IMG/VR virus record: IMGVR_UViG_3300037961_002566 | Location: 1-52,250 of that record | Reading direction: 5' to 3' (one strand) | DNA length: 52,250 nt | Origin: a virus | Shown: in pieces, positions 1 through 6,852 of the stretch | Position numbering within the stretch: position 1 is the stretch's first letter | How the letters are laid out: every line of letters starts with the position of its first letter | Translations under genes and position numbers: made by a program | The notes under the pieces: generated by a model | What the model was told of the DNA's origin: nothing | Databases searched by the model: none | What the model saw: only the letters and a program-made list of their open reading frames with translations

Positions 1-447
1 GGAGGACAGACAGCAGATGGTACTAATAGGTATGTGGTGCAAATAAAAGAAACGTCATTGTCCTCTGATTTTACTGTTAATAGCACGAGTGAAGCTGAAG
101 TTTTGTCTTTGGCTATTACACCTCAATTATCTACTAATAAGGTTCTTGTGATGGCTTATTTTGGAATGTACCTAGATGGTGGTGCTAGTACAAGTAGAGG
201 AGATTTTGTTTTAAAAAGAGATAGTACGCAAATACACACTACAGATGATGGTTTAGGTGGCTATGGATTTTTTAGAGAAGGAAGTGGTCATTTTAAAGCA
301 AATAATAACTTTTTATCTGTAATAGACAGCCCTAGCACTACGAGTAGCGTGACATATAAAATGTTTGTAGATGGACATACATTAGATTCTAATGGTTCTC
401 TTGGGGCAGGTATTACTAGATTAACCCTCATGGAGATTGCCCAATGA
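1..447 (+). CDS. Tail-fibre/appendage paralog, 5' end missing
   Basis: The reading frame is open from the first base of the window, so the gene starts upstream. GTG34 is only the first internal start codon. The visible 148 residues are Ser/Thr/Gly-rich beta-type sequence and end in TLMEIAQ. The block SPSTTSSVTYK (about residues 110-120) recurs in the next fibre genes as TPNTTSAVVYK, SPNTTSAVVYK and SPSTTSSVTYT, and the EIAQ-like ending recurs too. This marks it as one of a family of tandem paralogs. The stop overlaps the next start (ATGA). An exposed fibre or receptor-binding role is inferred from composition and from the neighbouring tail genes; no enzyme motif is visible. Confidence 0.7.
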   Translation, partial: GGQTADGTNRYVVQIKETSLSSDFTVNSTSEAEVLSLAITPQLSTNKVLVMAYFGMYLDGGASTSRGDFVLKRDSTQIHTTDDGLGGYGFFREGSGHFKANNNFLSVIDSPSTTSSVTYKMFVDGHTLDSNGSLGAGITRLTLMEIAQ

Positions 448-953
448 GTACACTATCAGTAGACACAATACAGGGCAAGACTACAGCAGGAACAGTGGCT
501 ATGCCTAGTGGCACTCCAGTACAGCTACAAACTACACAAGGTAATTTTAGCTATCAAGAAATAAGTTCAACAAGCATGGTTGAAGTTACAGATATGAACG
601 TAACAATCACTCCAAAATTTTCAAGCAGTAAAATATTAGTTTCTCTTCAAACTGCTTGGTGGCTTACTACTGATGCAAATAATTACATGATTACAACCAT
701 ATACAGAAGCATTGGTGGAGGGTCTTTTTCAAATCTTGCTGTAGATAATACTTATGATGCACTAAGATTTCATGCTCCTGCTAGAAATGCAACTTTGACA
801 GACGTTTGTAATATAGATTATATAGACACCCCAAACACTACGAGTGCAGTAGTATATAAATTGTACGCAAGGAGATATGATAGTTCAAATAATGTTAGAA
901 TTAAATATGCACAAACATCAAGTTTTATTATGGCAACGGAGGTAGCACAATGA
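444..953 (+). CDS. Tail-fibre/appendage paralog
   Basis: 169 aa, starting at an ATG that overlaps the previous stop. The N-terminus (LSVDTIQGKTTAGTVAMP) matches in pattern that of the gene at 2505 (LVDKIEGKSTSGTVQMP). Such a short N-terminal module followed by a beta-rich body is common in fibre and appendage proteins of marine phages. The middle carries ITPKFSSSKIL (also in the 2505 gene) and the TPNTTSAVVYK block; the end is EVAQ. These shared blocks show gene duplication with divergence. Its place in a chain of fibre genes supports a virion-surface role, but its function is not shown directly. Confidence 0.75.
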   Translation: MSTLSVDTIQGKTTAGTVAMPSGTPVQLQTTQGNFSYQEISSTSMVEVTDMNVTITPKFSSSKILVSLQTAWWLTTDANNYMITTIYRSIGGGSFSNLAVDNTYDALRFHAPARNATLTDVCNIDYIDTPNTTSAVVYKLYARRYDSSNNVRIKYAQTSSFIMATEVAQ

Positions 954-1363
954 CAACAATAGCCAACGCATTAACAAGTTTAGGAGTTACAGAGTGGGTT
1001 CTTAGAGGAGAGCCTACAAATGAAGAAGAGTTTAACCAGATGTTTCGTAAGGTTACTGGAGCAGATAAAAATGGTTCAGCAATAGAAAGTGCAGACCCAA
1101 AGGACTGGGGTGTAACATATGCACAGGTAGCAGGAGAAAAGACGTTACTGCAAAGCCGTGAGCCAATGCGATTGCTTCGTGTAGAACGAGACAGATTACT
1201 GGCAGAAACAGATTGGACTGCGTTAGGTGATGTAACTATGTCGAGTGCCATGAAAACTTATAGACAAGAGCTTAGAGACTTACCTGCAAACTCTGATCCA
1301 AAGCTAGATAGTAATGGTGGATTAGACATGAGCAGTGTAAAGTTTCCAACTAAACCAAGCTAG
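950..1363 (+). CDS. Tail assembly chaperone-like protein
   Basis: 137 aa, ATG overlapping the previous stop by four bases. The C-terminal half contains LRVERDRLLAETDWTALGD followed by a YRQELRDLP block. That is the signature of the small phage family often called 'tail assembly chaperone' (Phage_tail_APC type), which usually sits beside fibre or tail genes. The acidic N-terminal half (NEEEFNQMFRKVTGAD) is not recognised. It probably helps fold or assemble the fibre proteins encoded on either side. The family match is from memory of the motif; the chaperone role is an inherited label with limited experimental support. Confidence 0.7.
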   Translation: MTTIANALTSLGVTEWVLRGEPTNEEEFNQMFRKVTGADKNGSAIESADPKDWGVTYAQVAGEKTLLQSREPMRLLRVERDRLLAETDWTALGDVTMSSAMKTYRQELRDLPANSDPKLDSNGGLDMSSVKFPTKPS

Positions 1364-1372
1364 GAGTAGGAA

Positions 1373-2047
1373 GTGGGATTAACTAAAGTCGTAGGAAGTG
1401 GTTTGAGTGGTGCTACTGTTAGTTCTAGCAACGTAGTAAGCATTCCAAAACAAGCAGGTATGTATGAACATATTATGTCAAAGGTTAGCACTTCAGATGG
1501 ACAATTAGCTCCGTCAGCAGGTATACGTTTTAATAGTGTGTTTTCGTCAGATTACATTACTTATAAAGTGGTTATTGGTTATCTCAACTTTACTGGTGGA
1601 AGTGGAGACGATTTAACATTTAGGTTTCTTACAGGTACAGACACTGATATTAGCTCAAGTGATTACCAATACACTCTTACAAATCAAAGACATAATAATG
1701 ACAGTTATCTTGCTATATCTGGTAATAACCAATCAACAGCTATAATATACAAAGACCTTTGGAATAATCTAGCAGGTGGTGTTCATGGGGAGTTAAATAT
1801 TTACAATGTGGTTGCTCCAGTAATTGATGGTGCAAATACAGATAAAGGTACTTATTACAGACCTATGGTAATAAATGATCTGGTTGGGTATGCAGATGGA
1901 ATAGATCATTATACAAGACAATCTGGAATGGTTCGTTACAACCCAAACAATCAAGACACACATTATACTGGGTTTACGTTACAATTTGGTCAAGAGGAAA
2001 GAGCAACCACGCACATTCAAGTTTACGGATTAAGGGTACACGCATAA
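1373..2047 (+). CDS. Predicted tail-fibre/appendage protein
   Basis: 224 aa with a GTG start, preceded by a GGAGTAGG ribosome-binding site about 4 bases upstream. It is Ser/Thr/Asn/Tyr-rich with no Cys-based or catalytic motif and reads as a beta-sandwich surface protein (IGYLNFTGGSGDDLTFRFL, TLQFGQEERATTHIQVYGL). It does not share the EIAQ ending of its neighbours, so it is probably a different fold family within the same fibre operon. The stop overlaps the next ATG by one base. A virion adhesin or fibre subunit is inferred from context. Confidence 0.65.
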   Translation: MGLTKVVGSGLSGATVSSSNVVSIPKQAGMYEHIMSKVSTSDGQLAPSAGIRFNSVFSSDYITYKVVIGYLNFTGGSGDDLTFRFLTGTDTDISSSDYQYTLTNQRHNNDSYLAISGNNQSTAIIYKDLWNNLAGGVHGELNIYNVVAPVIDGANTDKGTYYRPMVINDLVGYADGIDHYTRQSGMVRYNPNNQDTHYTGFTLQFGQEERATTHIQVYGLRVHA

Positions 2048-2508
2048 TGCCATACATAGGAAAAGCACCAAACCAAGGGGTTAGAACACGCTTCATATAC
2101 CAAGCCACAGCAGGGCAGACATCGTTTAGTGGTTCAGATGCCAATGCAAACGTATTGAGCTACAGCGATGGTGAGTATGTAGATGTCTATCAGAATGGTG
2201 TTTTACTGAAACCTGCTACAGATTACACAGCTACATCAGGCACTACGGCTGTCCTAGTAACAGGAGCATCTCTGAATGATGTGATCGAGATTATAGTGTA
2301 TGACGCTTTTTCCATAGCTAACAGCTACACCAAAGCAGAATCAGATACACGCTATCCTTTTCTTGGAAACGACAGTATAATACGAACCAACGGCAACAGT
2401 ATCACGGCAGACATAACAATACCTAGTGGTACAAACGGATTGTCAGCAGGACCTATAACAGTTACAAATGCTACAATCACAGTTAACGGAGTGTATACAA
2501 TAGTATGA
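2047..2508 (+). CDS. Tail-fibre protein, short N-terminal-module type
   Basis: 153 aa. The N-terminus YIGKAP...GVRTRF, with ATAGQTSFSGSDANANVLSY, DGEYVDVYQNGVLLKP and DYTATSGTT, is a pattern recurrent in marine phage fibre proteins. There it forms a beta domain probably used for attachment to the particle. The C-terminal third (about 105-153) is a short beta tail (SITADITIPSGTNGLSAGP). It is shorter than most proteins carrying this module, so it may act as an adaptor on which the neighbouring fibres assemble. It overlaps the next gene by four bases. Structural role is likely; exact position in the virion is unknown. Confidence 0.7.
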   Translation: MPYIGKAPNQGVRTRFIYQATAGQTSFSGSDANANVLSYSDGEYVDVYQNGVLLKPATDYTATSGTTAVLVTGASLNDVIEIIVYDAFSIANSYTKAESDTRYPFLGNDSIIRTNGNSITADITIPSGTNGLSAGPITVTNATITVNGVYTIV

Positions 2509-2984
2509 CCAGTCGATTATTAGTAGATAAGATTGAGGGTAAGAGTACGTCTGGTACTGTGCAGATGCCTCAAGGTCATGTCATTCAAACTCAAAGCTCT
2601 GTAATTACCTCTGAAGTTCAAACAAGCTCTACATCTTATACGGACACTGGTCACAGCGTAACCATAACTCCAAAGTTTAGCTCCTCAAAAATATTTATTT
2701 TGTTTTTAGGGGGAAGAATAACTTATGGAACTTCAACAGCAAGTAGAATATCAGTACAACTTCATGCAGATAGTGTAAATATTGCTCAAGTGGTAGAAGA
2801 ACTTCAACAAGGCTCAAGTAATGTAGCTTATGGTTTTAATATGGCAAATAGTTTCACTCATTCACCTAACACAACGAGTGCAGTGGTTTACAAAACAGTA
2901 TTTAAATCGATTGGTGGAAATGCAATCTATTATAACTCCCAAGGAGTGCCTATTAATTTAATAGCACAGGAGATAGCACAGTAA
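2505..2984 (+). CDS. Tail-fibre/appendage paralog
   Basis: 159 aa, paralog of the 444-953 gene. It shares the N-terminal pattern LVDKIEGKSTSGTVQMP, the ITPKFSSSKIF strand, the SPNTTSAVVYK block near the C-terminus and the IAQEIAQ ending. It also carries GHVIQTQSS (about residues 24-32), matched by GHVIQTVVG in the following gene. The two ATG overlaps (ATGA at the start, TAATG at the end) place it in a tightly coupled translation chain. A surface or receptor-binding role is inferred from family and location; no enzymatic motif is seen. Confidence 0.75.
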   Translation: MTSRLLVDKIEGKSTSGTVQMPQGHVIQTQSSVITSEVQTSSTSYTDTGHSVTITPKFSSSKIFILFLGGRITYGTSTASRISVQLHADSVNIAQVVEELQQGSSNVAYGFNMANSFTHSPNTTSAVVYKTVFKSIGGNAIYYNSQGVPINLIAQEIAQ

Positions 2985-3526
2985 TGGCAAGTGAACTTCA
3001 TGTCGATGCAATAAAACATTCTGGTGGCACAAGTGCCTTGACGATAGATAGTAGTGGTAACATAGTTACTAATGCAAAGTTGCGAAGCACAGGTCATGTT
3101 ATACAAACAGTGGTAGGGTCAACAAGTAATAATAATACAGGTAGTGCTACTTTTTCTTCAATAGGGTCAGGTACAATAACTCCAGTAAGCACATCCAGTA
3201 AAATACTTTTGATAGCACAAATACACGTTTATGTTCGTGGTTATGCTAGTAACGCTTGGAGAGGAGGACAAATTAGATTTAAAAGAGATTCTACTGCTAT
3301 CTTTGGTGACATAGGTGCAGACCCTTATGGAAATGCAGGGCATTTTGACAATGATAATGATAGATACATGGAATATTCTACAAGAGTTTATTTAGATAGC
3401 CCTTCTACAACCAGTTCAGTAACTTATACAATAGAAGGTGCTTCCAGAGGAGGTCTTATAAATATTGAATTTAACAGTGGTGATTATGGAAGTAGTTCGT
3501 TTTATCTACAGGAGATTGCAGGATAA
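2984..3526 (+). CDS. Tail-fibre/appendage paralog
   Basis: 180 aa. N-terminus ELHVDAIKHSGGTSALTIDSSGNI is a known short N-terminal module of marine phage fibres. It is followed by GHVIQTVVG, a beta-rich body (FKRDSTAIFGDIGAD resembles VLKRDSTQIHTTDDG of the first gene), the block SPSTTSSVTYT and the ending LQEIAG. It is therefore a mosaic: an N-terminus close to the next gene and a body closest to the first gene of the window. This fits module exchange among fibre genes. TAATG junctions on both sides indicate coupled translation. Confidence 0.75.
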   Translation: MASELHVDAIKHSGGTSALTIDSSGNIVTNAKLRSTGHVIQTVVGSTSNNNTGSATFSSIGSGTITPVSTSSKILLIAQIHVYVRGYASNAWRGGQIRFKRDSTAIFGDIGADPYGNAGHFDNDNDRYMEYSTRVYLDSPSTTSSVTYTIEGASRGGLINIEFNSGDYGSSSFYLQEIAG

Positions 3527-4044
3527 TGGCATCAATACTTAAAGTAAATACCATACAAGACGCAACGAACTCTACAACGGCTATGAGTGTGGATACAGCA
3601 GGGCGAGTAAATTTTCCTACCTTACCAAGAGTAAGTGTTACACATAGCACAAATGGCACTGTAACTTATAGTGCTAATGACCACTATGTAACGGACTCAA
3701 CTATACAACATAGAATTACTATGGTGGGAATTACCTTTGGTGGAAGTAATGGTCGTTTTACTGTGCCTGTATCTGGTGATTATGCTATATCCTACTTTAA
3801 TATGATTAATGGTGCAGCATCTGGAACTGGGGTTGTGGAATGGAATATAAAAAAGAATGGGTCAGACAATTTGCTTAGAGCATATGCATCAGCAGATGGG
3901 AGTTATTGGAGTAATATGGGCTGTTCTGGAATTGTATCGCTTTCAGCAAGTGACTATATAACTATTGAATGTGGAGCTGCAAACGCAAGTTATGATGGTC
4001 ATGGAGGGCATTACTCTGGTTTTTCAATGCATTTATTAGGATAA
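3526..4044 (+). CDS. Tail-fibre/appendage protein with C1q-like look
   Basis: 172 aa. The N-terminus ILKVNTIQDATNSTTAMSVDTAGRV has the same module type as the preceding genes. The rest differs: VTYSANDHYVTDSTIQHRI, GRFTVPVSGDYAISYFN, VVEWNIKKNGSDN and GIVSLSASDYITIECGA follow the strand order seen in C1q/TNF-like phage domains (tight beta jelly roll, trimeric in known members). That fold assignment rests on motif resemblance only. It would give the phage a second type of adhesive tip beside the EIAQ-ending paralogs. TAATG overlap with the previous gene. Confidence 0.65.
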   Translation: MASILKVNTIQDATNSTTAMSVDTAGRVNFPTLPRVSVTHSTNGTVTYSANDHYVTDSTIQHRITMVGITFGGSNGRFTVPVSGDYAISYFNMINGAASGTGVVEWNIKKNGSDNLLRAYASADGSYWSNMGCSGIVSLSASDYITIECGAANASYDGHGGHYSGFSMHLLG

Positions 4045-4048
4045 CACC

Positions 4049-5113
4049 ATGAGCAAAGCAGCAGATTTAGCAAACCTTATAGGCAACATCAACGCAGGGG
4101 GTGGTGGAGTAAATAAAAATGTCATAATTAATGGCGATTTTAAAATTAAGCAAAGAGCAGGAACAGGGACTCAATCCACAGATTTAGGTGCTAGTAGTGG
4201 CTATCATTTACATGATAGATGGAACTTAGATTTTAGTTCAACAGCAGGACGTTTAACCATGTCACATGATAGCTCTGCACCTAGTGGATTTGCAAATAGT
4301 ATGAAACTTGCGTGTACTACAGCAGATACATCTATAGCGTCAGGAGAGTTTTTTCAGTTTGAACAACTTATAGAAGGTCAAAATCTACAAGCTTTTGCCA
4401 AAGGAACATCAGATGCTAAACCATTTGCTGTATCATTTTATGTAAAAGGTAATGCTAGTGCTACTTACATTTGTGAATTGTTTGATTCAGATAACAGTAG
4501 ACAAGTATCTAAAACATTTAATGTTACAACAGATTGGACACGAGTAAAATTAAATTTTCCTGCTGATACAACTGGTGCATTTAATAATGATAATGCAAGT
4601 AGCTTGGCTTTTATTATACACTTACACGCAGGTTCAAATTACACAAGTGGAACTCTCAATACTACTTGGGATAGTGTAACACAAGCAAATAGAGCCGTAG
4701 GTATATCCTCATTCTTTGACAGCACAGACAGAACCTTCTTCATCACAGGTATTCAGTTAGAAGTAGGGCAGAATCCAACAGAGTTTGAGCATGAGACTTT
4801 TGAGAAGACGTTGCATAAATGTTATAGATATTATTATAGGGAATCTTTAGGGGGTTTAGGAATTGGAAGCTCATATGCAAATGGTGCGTGGAATTATGTT
4901 GGAATGATAATGCCTGTTACTATGAGAGCAGACCCAACAGCATCATACTCTGGGGGTACTTCAAGTGGTACTTGGCACTCATCTGCTACTTCTAAGGGAG
5001 TAAGTGCTAAAAAAGGTGTTATGACAGTTTATCAAAAATGTAATGGAACAAACCTTGATATTTATATTGGTGGTTCAGACCCCTTAATCCCTATATTAGA
5101 TGCAGAGCTTTAA
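4049..5113 (+). CDS. Tail-fibre protein with carbohydrate-binding-like domain
   Basis: 354 aa. After a short N-terminal segment (SKAADLANLIGNINAGGGGV) comes NVIINGDFKIKQRAGT and YHLHDRWNLDF, then SVSFYVKGNASATYICELFD, WTRVKLNFPADT and FFITGIQLEVGQNPTEFEH. This order is characteristic of phage fibre proteins with a galactose-binding-like/CBM jelly roll; the LEVG..PTEFEH segment typically closes the domain. The remaining C-terminal part (about 255-354, starting LHKCYRYYYRESLGG) is probably the variable receptor-facing end. This is the largest fibre of the array and the best candidate for the main host-recognition protein. The fold is inferred from motif memory. Confidence 0.75.
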   Translation: MSKAADLANLIGNINAGGGGVNKNVIINGDFKIKQRAGTGTQSTDLGASSGYHLHDRWNLDFSSTAGRLTMSHDSSAPSGFANSMKLACTTADTSIASGEFFQFEQLIEGQNLQAFAKGTSDAKPFAVSFYVKGNASATYICELFDSDNSRQVSKTFNVTTDWTRVKLNFPADTTGAFNNDNASSLAFIIHLHAGSNYTSGTLNTTWDSVTQANRAVGISSFFDSTDRTFFITGIQLEVGQNPTEFEHETFEKTLHKCYRYYYRESLGGLGIGSSYANGAWNYVGMIMPVTMRADPTASYSGGTSSGTWHSSATSKGVSAKKGVMTVYQKCNGTNLDIYIGGSDPLIPILDAEL

Positions 5114-5115
5114 AA

Positions 5116-5283
5116 ATGAATATTACACAAGCACAATATTTTGATTTACTAGGGGAAACATACATAATTGCAACTATTGATGGTCAAGAAGTAACAGTGC
5201 CGTCAGACCCTGACAACAGACACTACGCAGAAATACTAAAACAAGTAAAGGAAGGCACCCTGACAATTAAGGAAGCTGACTAA
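5116..5283 (+). CDS. Small protein downstream of fibre gene
   Basis: 55 aa, starting MNITQAQYFD and ending VKEGTLTIKEAD. It starts 2 bases after the fibre stop and its own stop overlaps the next ATG (TAATG), so it is embedded in the translation chain and very likely real. The middle contains IDGQEVTVPSDPDNRHYAEILKQ split over a short hydrophobic strand (YIIATI). Small acidic proteins of this kind often follow fibre genes in marine phages. A fibre-assembly or capping role is only a guess from position. Confidence 0.6.
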   Translation: MNITQAQYFDLLGETYIIATIDGQEVTVPSDPDNRHYAEILKQVKEGTLTIKEAD

Positions 5284-5642
5284 TGCTTGGCTTTGGGGCA
5301 ATATCGGAAGTCTCTATTGCGGAACTTCCTGGTGCTTTTGTACCAGTATCAGGACAGGTAGGAACGTCAGCTTTAGGTAGTGTTGGGGTCACAAGTTTTG
5401 GCGCAGCCGATGCTATAGGCGTATCAGCTACAATGGCTCTGGGTAATATATCCGTCACAGGAACAGCCAACATATCAATCACAGGATTATCAGCTATAGG
5501 TGAATTAGGAAACGAAACAGTGTGGGGATTAATTATTCCAGACGTAGGAAACACATACACAAACATAACAACAGGTGCTTCACAGACATGGACAGAGATA
5601 ACTACAGGAGCATCTCAAACATGGACAGATGTCATACAATAA
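5283..5642 (+). CDS. Beta-repeat structural protein
   Basis: 119 aa, Ala/Gly/Thr/Val/Ser-rich with repeating strands of the type ALGSVGVTSFG, ALGNISVTGTANISITGLSAIGELG, and a C-terminal double repeat TTGASQTWTEI / TTGASQTWTDV. Such repeated 'ALG-V-V-G' proteins with a terminal SQTW repeat are common in marine phages near tail genes and look like elongated beta fibres. No other domain is visible. It is the last gene of the fibre chain; a promoter and the palindromic operator overlap its 3' end and the gap to the next gene. Confidence 0.6.
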   Translation: MLGFGAISEVSIAELPGAFVPVSGQVGTSALGSVGVTSFGAADAIGVSATMALGNISVTGTANISITGLSAIGELGNETVWGLIIPDVGNTYTNITTGASQTWTEITTGASQTWTDVIQ

Positions 5643-5667
5643 GGTATAAAAGTACCATAGAACTTTT
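5622..5667 (+). promoter_or_regulatory. Sigma70-like promoter with palindromic operator
   Basis: TGGACA (5622-5627), a 17-base spacer and TATAAA (5645-5650) form a plausible sigma70 promoter inside the end of the previous gene. The 20-mer AAAAGTACCATAGAACTTTT (5648-5667) starts within the -10 box and covers the expected start point near 5657. It is one of 13 copies of the dispersed palindrome. A GAGGAG ribosome-binding site and the collar-gene ATG (5680) follow directly. Protein binding at this site would be expected to block or alter initiation. Confidence 0.65.
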
Positions 5668-5679
5668 TGAGGAGAAGCA

Positions 5680-6843
5680 ATGCCAAGTACATATACAAGC
5701 AACGGTGGTATAGAAAAGATCGGTCTTGGCGAAAAGGCAGGAGCTTGGGGAACCACCACAAATAACAACTTTGATATTATAGATAGGTTAACTAATGGTG
5801 TTGTTGATATAACGCTATCAGGCACAACGCACACACTCACAACTAGTGATGGCTCAGTTTCTGATGGTATGTCAAAAGTTTTAGTTTTAGGAGGATCGCC
5901 TTCTGGAACAAACACAATAACAATCAGCCCTAGTGATGCAGATAAGTTATATTTTGTGCAAAATGGTACAAGTCAAACAGCTACATTTACACAAGGCTCT
6001 GGTGCTAACGTAAGCGTAGCAGCAGGAAAGCAAGCTATAATATATGCAGATGGTAAAGGTTCAACAGCAGCAGTAATAGAAATCAAGCCAAATACTGCTG
6101 ATGCAAGTGTAGTAACAGCAACCCTAGCAGATGATGCAGTAACGGCTGCTAAAATAGCAGATGATGCCGTTGGTGCTGATGCTGTTGCTGACAATTCTAT
6201 TGGAGCAGCAGCGATAAACATATCAGGAAACGGAACATCTGGTCAGGCTGTGGTTTCTGATGGAGATGGTAGTTTTAGTTACACATCTAATATTGTTCCA
6301 TCTGGTGCGTTGATGCCTTTTGCAGGAACTTCTGCCCCAACAGGATATTTATTATGTGATGGCTCTGCTGTTTCACGAAGTACTTATGCAACTCTTTTTG
6401 CAGCTCTTGATAACGGAAATATATATGGAGCAGGTGATGGTTCATCGACATTTAATCTTCCAGATTTGAGAGGAAGAGTTATTGCAGGTCAAGATGATAT
6501 GGGAGGTTCGTCAGCCAATAGACTTACCAATCAAACTGGTGGTCTTAACGGTGATGATTTAGGTGCAACAGGTGGTTCAGAAACGCATACATTGACGACA
6601 GCACAGTTAGCGTCACACACGCACAGTTTTAGTGATACAGATACTGTAAGCCCTGTTTCTATACCCAGAACTTTGATTGTAGGTGCTGCTGCTAATTCTG
6701 TAAACGTAGACGGTAGTGGAGTTCGTTCCGATTCTGGTTCTATAACTGTTTCAATTAGTGGAACTACAGGTAGTGCAGGTAGTGGTTCGGCACACAACAA
6801 CGTACAGCCTACAATAATCTTGAACTACATTATAAAAACATAA
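5680..6843 (+). CDS. Tail collar-domain fibre protein
   Basis: 387 aa. The N-terminus (PSTYTSNGGIEKIGLGEKAGAWGTTTN) is a common marine phage fibre attachment module. A DDAVTAAKIADDAVGADAV linker at about 150-170 is a collagen-like/heptad connector often found in fibres. The C-terminal half carries the tail-collar domain: GALMPFAGTSAPTGYLLCDG (about 210-230), then FNLPDLRGRVIAGQDDMG and SHTHSF, ending in a VQPTIILNYIIKT strand. In known proteins this domain lies at the distal fibre or baseplate. Preceded by a GAGGAG site and the promoter/operator at 5622-5667. Confidence 0.85.
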   Translation: MPSTYTSNGGIEKIGLGEKAGAWGTTTNNNFDIIDRLTNGVVDITLSGTTHTLTTSDGSVSDGMSKVLVLGGSPSGTNTITISPSDADKLYFVQNGTSQTATFTQGSGANVSVAAGKQAIIYADGKGSTAAVIEIKPNTADASVVTATLADDAVTAAKIADDAVGADAVADNSIGAAAINISGNGTSGQAVVSDGDGSFSYTSNIVPSGALMPFAGTSAPTGYLLCDGSAVSRSTYATLFAALDNGNIYGAGDGSSTFNLPDLRGRVIAGQDDMGGSSANRLTNQTGGLNGDDLGATGGSETHTLTTAQLASHTHSFSDTDTVSPVSIPRTLIVGAAANSVNVDGSGVRSDSGSITVSISGTTGSAGSGSAHNNVQPTIILNYIIKT

Positions 6844-6852
6844 GAGAATATT

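Noticed and set aside
1-5642. Diversity-generating retroelement driving fibre variation
   Set aside because: No reverse transcriptase gene and no template/variable repeat pair in the window; the similarity between fibres is at protein level only.
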